DNA of 17,559 bases from Thermoplasmatales archaeon ex4484_36 (GCA_002254765.1 NJDV01000030.1:1-17559); one strand, 5' to 3'. Positions 5,651-13,131 are shown, counted from the stretch's first letter. Translations and numbers: made by a program. The notes: a model not told the origin generated them from the sequence alone.

Positions 5651-6727
5651 TTAAAGTACCTCGGGGTCCATAGGATCTATACCCGCCATCTCTGCAAATT
5701 TCTCTATAATCTCTATCTCTTTATCTGAGAGGTTTTCGGGTATATCTATGTTCACCTCCACTATCAGATCGCCCCGCTCACCGGTTACCGGATCCGGAAA
5801 TCCCTCCCCCTCCACTATGAGCTCTGTGCCCAGTGTGCTGAACTCCGGCACGGGTATTGTCTCTACCCCCTTCAGGGTTTTTACCTTCGCCCTCCCCCCC
5901 AGTATGGCCTTGACGAAGGAGATTACTATCTTTGTGTGGAGGTTGTTCCCGACCCTCCAGAACTCCTCATCCTTCTCAACCTTCATTTTAAGGTTAAGGT
6001 CTCCTCGGGGGCCCCCAAAGTAGCCGTAACCCCCTTTGTTGGTCAGTTTGATGATCGCACCATTCTCCACTCCAGCAGGGATCTTCACCTTTATCTTCTC
6101 AAGATACATATCTGTGGCCGTTCCTTTACATCTAGCACACTTTCTTAGGTAGTTTCCCCCCATGCCCCGACACGTGGGGCAGGTGATTGTCTTGTTCTGA
6201 ACCCCAGAGGCAGTCTGCACGGTCTGGATAACGTATCCGGCCCCGAAACAGGTGGGGCATACAACGAAGGATGAGAGGTCATAGCCTGTACCGTTGCAGA
6301 CCCTGCAGGGGCCGGGAACAGAAACCTTTATGGTCTTCTCTGTGCCGAAGTATGATTCTTTAAAAGATATGGTAAGTTCGTAATCCACATCTTTGCCTCG
6401 CCTGGGGGGAAAGCCCGGGCGTTGAACTGATGCCTTCTGGGGCGTTCCACCGTTTGCTGAGACCGCTTCCGCGCTCTTCGAGGACTGCATGTGGGGAAGG
6501 CGTCCCTCCCTCTTCATCTTCAAATAGTTATCGTATTTTTGCCTCCTTGCAGGGTCAACAAGAACCTCAAAAGCCTGGCGTATCTCTCTGAATCTGTCGT
6601 TTGCGCTAGTGTCCCCGGGGTTCTTATCGGGGTGATGTCTCATTGCAAGCTCCCGGTAAGCCCTTTTTATCTCCTCTGTTGTAGCGCTTTCGGGAACTCC
6701 CAGTATCTCATAGTATGTCTTCTCCAA
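5651..6727 (-). CDS. dnaJ: DnaJ co-chaperone (Hsp40, class A-like)
   Basis: 358 aa, full length. The J-domain is at residues 1-70 with the HPD motif (RHHPDKNPG), which stimulates DnaK ATPase. The linker at about 75-108 is Ser/Pro/Ala-rich (LPHMQSSKSAEAVSANGG) and lacks a typical Gly/Phe-rich stretch. The cysteine-rich domain has four CxxCxGxG-type knuckles (CRVCNGTG, CPTCFGAG, CPTCRGMG, CARCKGTA). C-terminal substrate-binding and dimerisation parts follow, with GRAKVKTLKG and GERGDLIVEVNIDIP. The start is TTG at 6727 with GGTGAT upstream; no in-frame ATG is available nearby. It lies 40 bases after the dnaK reading region and in the same direction. The reading frame is intact, unlike that of dnaK, so selection on this protein appears to have been maintained. 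Confidence 0.95.
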   Translation of the reverse strand: MEKTYYEILGVPESATTEEIKRAYRELAMRHHPDKNPGDTSANDRFREIRQAFEVLVDPARRQKYDNYLKMKREGRLPHMQSSKSAEAVSANGGTPQKASVQRPGFPPRRGKDVDYELTISFKESYFGTEKTIKVSVPGPCRVCNGTGYDLSSFVVCPTCFGAGYVIQTVQTASGVQNKTITCPTCRGMGGNYLRKCARCKGTATDMYLEKIKVKIPAGVENGAIIKLTNKGGYGYFGGPRGDLNLKMKVEKDEEFWRVGNNLHTKIVISFVKAILGGRAKVKTLKGVETIPVPEFSTLGTELIVEGEGFPDPVTGERGDLIVEVNIDIPENLSDKEIEIIEKFAEMAGIDPMDPEVL

Positions 6728-6767
6728 AGCCCATCACCGGATAACTTCTCAACTTGTAAGGCCCCAA

Positions 6768-7001
6768 CTATTTCAGCACACCCTCTGCTCCGCACTCGGG
6801 ACATCGGATTCTGAGAGGCCTCTTTCTGGATGTGACTTTGAACCTATGGCCACATTTCTTGCATCTCACTATGGTGGGTTTCACTTCCTCCTCTTCCTCT
6901 TCTTCCTCCTCTTCATACCGCCTCCTTCTGGGATAGTACTCCTCCTCTTCCTCCTCTTCTTCCTCCTCCACCGGTAAGAGGAACTTCAATCTCTGCCCCA
7001 C
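6768..7001 (-). pseudogene. dnaK: Terminal part of the DnaK tail: acidic linker and last zinc ribbon
   Basis: This reading frame carries a long Glu run, EEYYPRRRRYEEEE, a complete zinc ribbon with CKKC and CPEC pairs (16 residues between the pairs) and the ending EGVLK plus stop. The same EEEYYPRR linker occurs upstream in another frame (around 7165-7185), and the ribbon matches the one at 7320-7395 in spacing, so I read it as the true C-terminus of the DnaK polypeptide after a frame change near 6970-6980. The first ten or so residues of this frame (GQRLKFLLP) are an out-of-frame reading of ribbon 2 and not real. No Shine-Dalgarno precedes it, so a separate gene is unlikely. Confidence 0.6.
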
Positions 7002-7152
7002 ACTTCGGACATTCTACAATAGCCGTCTCCTCTTCTGCAGGTGCCTCTTCCTCTTCATACTCAGCGATTGGAACGCCATAGGCCTCCTCTTCATACTTCT
7101 CCTCATAACCGTATTCTTCTCTGACCTCCGGTTTGAACTCTTCCTTCTCCAC
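6913..7152 (-). pseudogene. dnaK: Middle part of the DnaK tail: acidic linker and half a zinc ribbon
   Basis: In this frame (open from about 7190) the peptide reads EEEYYPRRGRYEVEKEEFKP, a Glu/Tyr-rich linker, then TAIVECPKCGAEIEVPLT. That is the first half of a zinc ribbon like those on either side (CPKC present). The second CxxC pair is absent, and the frame turns into GGGGRRGGRGG, which is the neighbouring Glu-repeat DNA read out of frame. Either the second half of ribbon 2 was deleted or the frame broke at the GGTGGAGGAGG repeat. It should be joined to the frames before and after it rather than treated as a free-standing gene. Confidence 0.55.
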
Positions 7153-7699
7153 CTCGTATCTCCCTCTTCGTGGATAGTACTCTTCTTCCTCTCGGTTTCT
7201 TTGGTTTCTTCGGCTTCTCCACCTCCTCTTCCTTCACCTTCTTCTTTGGAGCCTTCTCTTCCTTCTTCTTCTCCACCTTCTTTTTCTTAGGAGGTGTTCT
7301 TATTGTGCCCGTTGCACCGCAATATGGGCAGGTGACCTTAAGGGGCCTTGTTGGATTCGTCACAGTGAACTTCTTAGTACATTTCGGACATTTCACAGTA
7401 ACAGGCTCATATTCTTCTTCAGCCACCCGTCCCCATACGCCCACAAAGAGGTCCTTGGACGCGTCATTGAGCTTCTCTATGGCAGCTTTCAGCTTCTTAA
7501 CGCTAGTCCCCTCCATGGCAGCCCGGGTTTCTTTTATTATTTTCTTGACCTCTCTAAGCTTGTCTCTATCCAGTTTGTCTTCCAGTTCTTTTATGCTCTT
7601 CTCCGTATGATATATGAGGGCATCTGCCTGATTTTTGAGCTCTATCAGTTTTCTCTTCTTTCTGTCTTCCTCAGCGTATCTCTCAGCATCTTCTATCAT
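7103..7699 (-). pseudogene. dnaK: DnaK C-terminal lid region fused to a zinc ribbon and basic tail
   Basis: Residues 1-85 match the helical lid of Dna[21 protein letters not shown] and NQADALIYHTEKS correspond to the usual M-V-x-E-A-E-x-x-A-x-x-D and NQADxLxYxTEK segments. Normal DnaK then ends in a short disordered tail; here a zinc ribbon follows (Cys 104, 107, 124, 127; CPKC...CPYC), then a Lys/Glu/Pro tail (KKKVEKKKEEKAPKKKVKEE, KKPKKP). The true frame is lost near 7185-7190, after which the peptide (GRRVLSTKREI) is meaningless. The ATG at 7699 is an internal Met of the DnaK motif, not a start; GGAG is only one base away. Part of the broken dnaK gene. Confidence 0.75.
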
Positions 7700-7700
7700 T

Positions 7701-7850
7701 CTCCACAGAGGTCTGATTGTCCTCGGCAGTGGAAAATATCTGGCTCTTCCTGGTTGGTATGGTGGTATTTCTCGGAATAATCTTAGAGGTCAGACCACCC
7801 ACGGTCTCCACACCCAGCGAAAGGGGTGTCACGTCCAGCAGAAGAACGTC
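7701..7850 (-). pseudogene. dnaK: DnaK beta-sandwich fragment in a shifted frame
   Basis: Fifty codons open in a frame different from both neighbours, encoding [37 protein letters not shown] and AEDNQTSVE. These are the start of the DnaK substrate-binding domain. It joins the ATPase part at GATGCC/GACGTT and the lid part at GTGGAGA/ATGATAG. By comparison with E. coli DnaK about 40 residues are missing before it (end of the ATPase domain, including the NPDEAVAIGAA region) and about 75 after it (rest of the beta-sandwich). Confidence 0.8.
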
Positions 7851-8806
7851 GGCATCCTGGTCATTCCACCAACAAGAAGGATTTTGTCTATGTCCGATGG
7901 TCTAAGTCCAGCATCTTTGAGTGCCCGCTTAGTGGGCCCAATCGTCTTTTCAATCAGATCCTCCGTCATGGCCTCAAAGCGTTTCCGGGTCAACTCCTCT
8001 TCCAGATGTTTGGGACCGGTCTCATCCACCCAGATGTAAGGCAGCGAGATGACAGTGCTGAGTTTCGTGGAGAGCTCAATCTTGGCCTTCTCCGCAGCGT
8101 CCTTCAATCTCTGCATTGCAATACGATCCTGGGAGAGGTCTACACCGTATCTCTCCTCAAATCTGTCTATCAGCCAGTCCATGATCCTCCTGTCGAAATC
8201 ATCCCCTCCTAGGTGATTGTTCCCGGAGGTTGCTTTGACTTCGAAGAGCCCGTTTCCTATCTCAAGTATGGATACGTCAAACGTCCCCCCGCCAAGGTCA
8301 AACACAAGGACTGTGAGCTCCTCGTCCATTTTATCCAGACCGTACGCCAGGGCGGCGGCGGTGGGTTCGTTGATTATTCTCAACACGTCAAGGCCTGCAA
8401 TCCTGCCGGCATCCTTGGTGGCCTGCCTCTGCGGGTCTTCGAAATAAGCAGGTACTGTTATAACGGCCTTAGTTATTCTCTCACCCAGATACTCCTCAGC
8501 ATCACGTTTTAGCTTTCGCAGGATGAAAGCGGATATCTCCTGAGGAGTGTACTCCTTATCATCAATCCGAACCCTGTAGGTTGAACCCATTTTTCTTTTG
8601 ATAGAGGCTATGGTCCTCTCTGGGTTTGCTATTGCTTGCTGTTTTGCAAGCCTCCCCACGATAACCTCACCATCCTCAGTAAAGGCAACCACCGAGGGGG
8701 TTGTCCTCTCCCCCTCCGCGTTTGGTATGATCATGGGCTCTCCGCCTTCTAGAACCGCCATCGCAGAATTTGTCGTTCCGAGGTCTATTCCGATAACTCT
8801 TGCCAT
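7829..8806 (-). CDS. dnaK: DnaK (Hsp70) ATPase domain, prematurely terminated
   Basis: Hsp70 chaperone ATPase domain. The first 320 or so residues are intact: [18 protein letters not shown] (phosphate 1), [30 protein letters not shown] (phosphate 2), [17 protein letters not shown] and [11 protein letters not shown] (adenosine site). Translation then runs into TFFCWT and stop because about 40 residues are missing and the frame changes. The rest of the gene continues in other frames down to 6768. The ATG at 8806 has AGGTGA upstream, and the gene has its own TATA candidate. With grpE upstream and dnaJ downstream this is the only DnaK here. As read, the product would bind ATP but not clamp substrate. 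A true deletion series or an assembly error are both possible. Confidence 0.9.
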   Translation of the reverse strand: MARVIGIDLGTTNSAMAVLEGGEPMIIPNAEGERTTPSVVAFTEDGEVIVGRLAKQQAIANPERTIASIKRKMGSTYRVRIDDKEYTPQEISAFILRKLKRDAEEYLGERITKAVITVPAYFEDPQRQATKDAGRIAGLDVLRIINEPTAAALAYGLDKMDEELTVLVFDLGGGTFDVSILEIGNGLFEVKATSGNNHLGGDDFDRRIMDWLIDRFEERYGVDLSQDRIAMQRLKDAAEKAKIELSTKLSTVISLPYIWVDETGPKHLEEELTRKRFEAMTEDLIEKTIGPTKRALKDAGLRPSDIDKILLVGGMTRMPTFFCWT

Positions 8807-8835
8807 GTTCTCACCTGGAATATTTTGGTTGATTA

Positions 8836-8850
8836 ATATTGATGCAATAT
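8836..8850. promoter_or_regulatory. Inverted repeat overlapping the dnaK TATA box, operator candidate
   Basis: ATATTG-ATG-CAATAT is a perfect 6-bp inverted repeat that abuts and partly overlaps the TATA candidate 8846-8854. Its placement over the start-site side of the promoter suits a repressor or heat-shock regulator, but no known archaeal site is matched. Confidence 0.3.
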
Positions 8851-8854
8851 ATAA
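8846..8854 (-). promoter_or_regulatory. TATA-box candidate for dnaK
   Basis: The minus strand reads TTATATATT preceded by a purine-rich AAAAAGG that could act as BRE. The start site would fall near 8824, giving an 18-base leader with the Shine-Dalgarno AGGTGA. A T5 run on the minus strand (8880-8884) after grpE could terminate upstream transcription. Confidence 0.5.
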
Positions 8855-8913
8855 CCTTTTTGAGACAATTCATCGCGTCAAAAATTGAGGGCCCAAGGAG
8901 TGGGGTAGGGGGC

Positions 8914-9876
8914 TTACTCTACTGGCTCAAAGCCCTCCTCCAACTCCTCAAGTTCCGCCTCCTCTAGCTCTTCAAACTCCTCCCCTTCCACTACTTCAAG
9001 CTCTTCAAGTACCTCCTCCCCAATCTCCTCCAGCTTCTCCGGGAGCTCTTCCGCCTCTTCCTCTACTTTTTCCTCCTCCCCCTTTTCAGCCTCCTCCCTG
9101 TCGATTACTTCCAGAATGACCTTTGCGGGTCTCAAAAGGTAGTCTTCCAACCTATACCCCTTAGAGACCACCTCTTTTACCACCTTCACTCCCCCATACC
9201 CTCTGGGCCCCATGACATCTAGGGCTTCGTGGTAACGGGGGTCGAACTCCTCTCCAACCGGGTTGATCTCCTCAATATCGTGTCTTTTGAGGAGGTTGCG
9301 GACCTGAGAGCGAATGCCCTCCAAGCCATCTATTATCGCCTGTACATCTCTGTGCTTACCGAGGGCCTCCAGTCTCCTCTCAGCGTCTTCAATGGCCATT
9401 TCAAGGGTGTCTTTTATCTCTATGAACTCTAAAAACAGCTTGCGGTTTAGTTTCTTCACCTCGTTATCCCGTTCCCTCTCCACCCTCTCTTTAAACCTCT
9501 CAAAATCCTTTTGTAACCTCTTAAGCTTTTTTTCGTAAGCTGCTATGTATTGCTCCTTCTCAAGGACTTGCTGTTCCAGCCGAGTCTTCTCCTCCCCAAT
9601 CCGCCCTACCTCCCTTCTCAGCATCCCCATTTCCCCTTTAAGGGTGCTCAGCTCTCTTTTTGCACGAACCAGCTGACCTCTTAACTTCTTTATTTCCCTA
9701 GCCTGCTGAAGGATCTTTCTCTTTGCACCCTCAGGTATCGGTATCTTCTTGGCTACCCTTCCCTTTTCGGCTGTTTCCACTTCGTCTACCTCTTCAATTT
9801 TCTCTTCTTCTTCCTTCAGCTCCTCGAACTCCTCAAAGAAAACCTCATCGTTGTCCGCACTTGTTTCCGCTTTCAT
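8914..9876 (-). CDS. grpE: GrpE nucleotide-exchange factor with long coiled coil and acidic tail
   Basis: 320 aa, against roughly 180-200 for a typical GrpE. Order: acidic N-terminus (1-38), basic segment KKIPIPEGAKRK, a long heptad-like coiled coil (about 55-150, with LRGQLVRAKRELSTLKGEM and ERFKERVERERDNEVKKLNR), the GrpE core with LEFIEIKDTLEMAIEDAE, then the head domain VGEEFDPRYHEALDVMGP, GGVKVVKEVVSKGYRLEDYL and LRPAKVILEV, and finally about 60 residues of almost pure Glu/Leu tail. It would release ADP from DnaK. The ATG at 9876 follows GGTGG. It is first in the chaperone order grpE-dnaK-dnaJ and has its own TATA candidate. The extra coiled coil and acidic tail are the unusual parts; the frame is intact throughout. 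Confidence 0.93.
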   Translation of the reverse strand: MKAETSADNDEVFFEEFEELKEEEEKIEEVDEVETAEKGRVAKKIPIPEGAKRKILQQAREIKKLRGQLVRAKRELSTLKGEMGMLRREVGRIGEEKTRLEQQVLEKEQYIAAYEKKLKRLQKDFERFKERVERERDNEVKKLNRKLFLEFIEIKDTLEMAIEDAERRLEALGKHRDVQAIIDGLEGIRSQVRNLLKRHDIEEINPVGEEFDPRYHEALDVMGPRGYGGVKVVKEVVSKGYRLEDYLLRPAKVILEVIDREEAEKGEEEKVEEEAEELPEKLEEIGEEVLEELEVVEGEEFEELEEAELEELEEGFEPVE

Positions 9877-9920
9877 GAAACGCCACCACGGAGAGAGGTA
9901 TGTTCATAAAAACAGGGGAT

Positions 9921-9930
9921 ATTAAATAAA
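9921..9930 (-). promoter_or_regulatory. TATA-box candidate for grpE
   Basis: The minus strand reads TTTATTTAAT about 45-54 bases upstream of the grpE ATG, between the tyrS stop and grpE. The expected leader is about 25 bases. Confidence 0.45.
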
Positions 9931-9948
9931 GGTTTCTTCACTATTCCA

Positions 9949-10992
9949 CTATTTCGACAACCAGCTCATTGCCTCAGGGTGGCTCTCAAAATAACGCCAA
10001 AGGGGGTCAAGCACCTCTATCAGGGCATCTGCCACTGAGTTTTTGAGGTCTAGCGGGTGCAGTTTTCTCTCCCTGAAATCGCTCTCAAGCTCTTTGTATG
10101 TGGTATATCTTACATCTCCTCCCCACTTCTCAGGCCGAAGGACCCGAAGCTCGCCCTTCCACCTGAACACAATATACCTCGCAATATCAAGGACTGGATT
10201 GTTTTCAACCTCCCCTTCAGGGCAGTAGGCTTTCTTCAGCTTCCTGCGAATGTCCTCAGGCGAGTCGTGTATAAGAATTCCAGAATCTGGATCTGACTTT
10301 GACATCTTTATGCTGAGAACATCCCCATCCATTCTCCCGGAGAGGTTCAGGGCGGGGATCAGGGGTGTGTGGAGGGCCACTGGCTTTTTCCACCCCAGCT
10401 TTTCAGCAGCATCCCTTGCGAGCATGTGGGCCTTTCTCTGGTCTATCCCTCCCAAAGCGGCATCCACCTCTAGGTGGAAGATGTCCGCAGCCTGCATGGC
10501 GGGGTAGAAGAATTTGGAGGAATCTAAATCAGCCTCCTCTTCCCTCCTCCCCATTATCGTCATCGCACGCCGGAGCCTCTGCAGGCTAGAGGCCTTGGCG
10601 ATTCTTATGACCTTCTCCCAGTATGTGGAAGTGTCAACGACATCTGAAGCCCAGACGAACTCTATTCCCCCCTCCTTCCCCACGCCTAAGGCCTTGAAAA
10701 AGTGGATCAGGTACTCCCCGCAACTCCTTATCCTCTCCATATCACCTTCGAACTTATCATTTATAAACGCATGCCAGTCGGCCAGGAGAAGCTTGAAGTG
10801 AAAGCCTGCCTCTATGAGGTCCTCGGCCTTTCCAGCCATCATCAGAGTTCCTAAGTGCGCTGGACCCGACGGCTCTATTCCCATGTAACTTATAGGTCTA
10901 GGACTTGAGAGAACCTCCGCAAGCTCTTCCTCCGTCACCACTTCCTGCAGGTTTCTCTTGATCAGCTCAAGGCGTTCGCTAACAGAGGCCAT
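9949..10992 (-). CDS. tyrS: Tyrosyl-tRNA synthetase, archaeal/eukaryal type
   Basis: 347 aa class Ic aminoacyl-tRNA synthetase that charges tRNA-Tyr. The ATP-binding HIGH-like motif is GPAHLG (about residues 43-48, in YMGIEPSGPAHLGT). The tyrosine-site segment FFYPAMQAADIFHLEVDAAL runs into GGIDQRKAHMLARD, typical of archaeal TyrRS. KMSKS is at about 229-233 (IKMSKSDPDSGI). Length is normal and there is no bacterial S4 domain. The ATG at 10992 is preferred over GTG 11001 and TTG 10998 because GAGGGTG lies six bases upstream and overlaps the stop of the preceding gene (TAG at 11007-11005). It is therefore coupled to the cDPG-synthetase-family gene. Confidence 0.95.
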   Translation of the reverse strand: MASVSERLELIKRNLQEVVTEEELAEVLSSPRPISYMGIEPSGPAHLGTLMMAGKAEDLIEAGFHFKLLLADWHAFINDKFEGDMERIRSCGEYLIHFFKALGVGKEGGIEFVWASDVVDTSTYWEKVIRIAKASSLQRLRRAMTIMGRREEEADLDSSKFFYPAMQAADIFHLEVDAALGGIDQRKAHMLARDAAEKLGWKKPVALHTPLIPALNLSGRMDGDVLSIKMSKSDPDSGILIHDSPEDIRRKLKKAYCPEGEVENNPVLDIARYIVFRWKGELRVLRPEKWGGDVRYTTYKELESDFRERKLHPLDLKNSVADALIEVLDPLWRYFESHPEAMSWLSK

Positions 10993-11004
10993 GCCCAACA
11001 CCCT

Positions 11005-12330
11005 CTAAGAGAGGCCCTTTTTCGTCAAAAATTTATCCAGTACGTATTCAAGGTTAATCTGTCCGACCTCCTGAAGCTCATACCGGACTCTTACAACGGG
11101 CTTATTCACCTTTACAATCCTCCTCAGGTCTATAGGGGTTCCTGCCACAACCAGGTCCGCAGGGACTCCGTTTATCGTCTCTTCAAGCTCCTTTATCTGT
11201 TTTTCACCGTATCCCATGGCCGGAAGCACCTTGTCCAGATGGGTATACTTTTTGAAGGTGTCCACTATTGACCCCACCGCATAGGGTCGCGGATCCACTA
11301 TCTCAGAAGCCCCCATCTTCAATGATGCGATGTAGCCTGCACCATATCTCATCTCACCATGCGTCAGGGTGGGACCGTCCTCCACAACCAGAACCCTCCT
11401 TCCTCCGATGTCGCCCCCCTCTACGTAAAGAGGCGAGGCGGCCTCGATTATCAATGCACTGGGGTTGACCCGCTTTATATTCTCCCTCACAGTCATCACT
11501 GCCTCTGGCGAGGCGGTATCTATCTTGTTTATTACAACCACATCGGCCAACCTGAGGTTGACCTCACCGGGCCAGTATGACACCTCATGACCCGCTCTGT
11601 GCGGGTCCACCACGGTGATTGTCAGGTCAGATCTGACAAATGGAAAATCGTTGTTTCCACCATCCCAAAGAATGATATCAGCTTCCTTCTCCGCTGCTTT
11701 AAGGATCTCCGCATAGTCAACGCCGGCGTAGACGACGTGTCCCTTCTCAAGGTGGGGTTCGTACTCCTCTCTCTCCTCAATAGTGCACTTCGCTTTATCT
11801 AGGTCCTCAAAGGTGGCAAACCTCTGGACCCTCTGGAGTTTCAGCTCCCCGTAGGGCATGGGGTGGCGGATGACAGCCGCTTTAAGCCCACGGTTTTTGA
11901 GTAATGTAGCGATCTTTCTGGTTGTCTGACTCTTACCGCATCCTGTTCGCACTGCCACGATGGCTATCACGGGCTTTGAGGATTTAAGCGAGGTTGTTCC
12001 CGGTCCCATCAGCATAAAGTCAGCGCCCAGAGAGTTCACCCAAGACGCCTTGTGCATGACAGTCTCGAAGGAAAGATCAGAATAAGCAAGGACGCACAGG
12101 TTTACCTCATTCTCCCTGATGATCTCCGGCAGAGAGCTCTCCGACTTGATAGGTATCCCGTTCGGATAGAGCTTTCCGCTCAACTCCGGGGGGTATATCT
12201 TATCATCTATTCCGGGGATCTGCTCTGCAGTGAATGCTATCACCTCGTAGTTCGGGTTGTCCCTGAAGAACACGTTGAAGTTGTGGAAATCTCTTCCTGC
12301 TGCACCCATGATTACCACTTTTCTTTTCAT
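11005..12330 (-). CDS. cpgS: Cyclic 2,3-diphosphoglycerate synthetase-family protein (P-loop)
   Basis: 441 aa from the ATG at 12330. The N-terminus has a Rossmann-like VVIMGAAGRDFHNFNVFF and YEVIAFTAEQIPGIDDKIYP, and a P-loop AVRTGCGKSQTTRKI at about residues 127-141. Later come ILWDGGNNDFPF, VVDPHRAGHE, DVVVINKIDTA (NKxD-like) and VEDGPTLTHGEMRYGAG. This matches proteins annotated as cyclic 2,3-diphosphoglycerate synthetase, which form the cyclic thermoprotectant from 2,3-diphosphoglycerate in some methanogens. Many archaea with this family are not known to make cDPG, so the substrate is uncertain. The open frame extends upstream to 12459, but that part overlaps the divergent promoter and gene and is not conserved in character. 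It is divergent from the KaiC-like gene and immediately upstream of tyrS. Confidence 0.85.
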   Translation of the reverse strand: MKRKVVIMGAAGRDFHNFNVFFRDNPNYEVIAFTAEQIPGIDDKIYPPELSGKLYPNGIPIKSESSLPEIIRENEVNLCVLAYSDLSFETVMHKASWVNSLGADFMLMGPGTTSLKSSKPVIAIVAVRTGCGKSQTTRKIATLLKNRGLKAAVIRHPMPYGELKLQRVQRFATFEDLDKAKCTIEEREEYEPHLEKGHVVYAGVDYAEILKAAEKEADIILWDGGNNDFPFVRSDLTITVVDPHRAGHEVSYWPGEVNLRLADVVVINKIDTASPEAVMTVRENIKRVNPSALIIEAASPLYVEGGDIGGRRVLVVEDGPTLTHGEMRYGAGYIASLKMGASEIVDPRPYAVGSIVDTFKKYTHLDKVLPAMGYGEKQIKELEETINGVPADLVVAGTPIDLRRIVKVNKPVVRVRYELQEVGQINLEYVLDKFLTKKGLS

Positions 12331-12357
12331 CGTTCCACTTCCCTCGCGTTGTCTGCC

Positions 12358-12378
12358 CGGGGGGGAATATCTCCCCCG
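12358..12378. repeat. GC-rich inverted repeat in the divergent promoter region
   Basis: GGGGGA-ATATC-TCCCCC (core 12361-12377, extended by flanking C and G) lies in the likely 5' leader of the cDPG-synthetase-family gene. It could be an operator or a leader hairpin. Confidence 0.4.
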
Positions 12379-12400
12379 TTCAAAATGGTTTTGGCAAACC

Positions 12401-12410
12401 TTTTTAAATA
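12401..12410. promoter_or_regulatory. Bidirectional TATA-box candidate between cpgS-family and KaiC-like genes
   Basis: TTTTTAAATA reads as a TATA box in both directions. On the plus strand it sits about 30 bases before the KaiC-like ATG (leaderless message expected). On the minus strand it would give a leader of about 50 bases for the cpgS-family gene. Confidence 0.5.
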
Positions 12411-12434
12411 TTCTCTTCCCTTCTCTTTTGGGCG

Positions 12435-13130
12435 ATGGACATGGAGCTGATATCCACATATGTTAAAAACCTTGACCGGGAGCTGGGTGGTGGCATTCCA
12501 AAGGGCCATATAATATTAATCAGCGGTACCCCGGGGACTTACAAGTCATCCCTGGCCTTCAATATAGTCTATCACAGTTCCAGGGAGGGCATGGGGGCCA
12601 TCTACACCCTGCTTGAGCAATCCAGAGATTCCCTCCTTCTTCAGATGGGGAGGATGGGATATGACATAAGGGACAGCGCTCTGAGCGAGCTCCACATAGC
12701 GGACCTTGGGAAGATCCGTCAAGCCCTCTCCGGGGTAGAGCCGAAGAGCTGGGACAAGGGTTTCAGAGGCTACGTTGAAAGCCTGGTAGAAGAGCATCTC
12801 CCAGAGATTCTGGTAATCGATTCCCTCCCCGTGCTTGAGATTCTATCCTACTTCAAGAACCGCAGGGAATATCTCTTCCATCTTTTCTCCTGGCTCAAGA
12901 GCTTACAGCTAACCACGATACTTGTCAACGAGAAACCCTCCATAACCTCTCCATTCGGCGACGAGGATTTCCTGGCGGATGGAATTCTTCAGACCGCCCT
13001 AAAACCCATCGGAACAAGCGACCTCCAGAGACAGATAAGATGTATAAAGCTCAGGGCGATGAACCACAACACATCATGGTTCGCTCTGGAGTTCAGGGAT
13101 GGAGGCTTCCGAATCGCACCGGCTATTTAA
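12435..13130 (+). CDS. KaiC/RadA-family single-domain ATPase
   Basis: 231 aa RecA-fold ATPase. It starts with LDRELGGGIPKGHIILISGTPGTYKSS, in which Walker A GTPGTYKS is at about residues 31-38. EQSRD at about 61-65 corresponds to the KaiC catalytic-glutamate region, and Walker B is ILVIDS at about 125-130. The C-terminal RCIKLRAMNHNTSWFALEF fits the end of KaiC-like domains. Archaea carry many single-domain KaiC-like proteins in signalling and motility; nothing here assigns a partner. The ATG lies about 30 bases after a TATA candidate and has no Shine-Dalgarno, so a leaderless message is likely. It is convergent with the zinc-ribbon gene, one base separating the stops. Confidence 0.85.
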   Translation: MDMELISTYVKNLDRELGGGIPKGHIILISGTPGTYKSSLAFNIVYHSSREGMGAIYTLLEQSRDSLLLQMGRMGYDIRDSALSELHIADLGKIRQALSGVEPKSWDKGFRGYVESLVEEHLPEILVIDSLPVLEILSYFKNRREYLFHLFSWLKSLQLTTILVNEKPSITSPFGDEDFLADGILQTALKPIGTSDLQRQIRCIKLRAMNHNTSWFALEFRDGGFRIAPAI

Positions 13131-13131
13131 C

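Noticed and set aside
7690..7860. Intein, intron or split-gene explanation for dnaK
   Set aside because: Sequence is missing rather than inserted at both junctions, and the downstream frames lack starts with Shine-Dalgarnos at workable spacing.
12331..12459. Upstream extension of the cpgS-family reading frame
   Set aside because: It would run through the divergent TATA element into the KaiC-like gene, and the peptide (WISAPCPSPKREGKR) has no conserved character; the ATG at 12330 starts the recognised fold.
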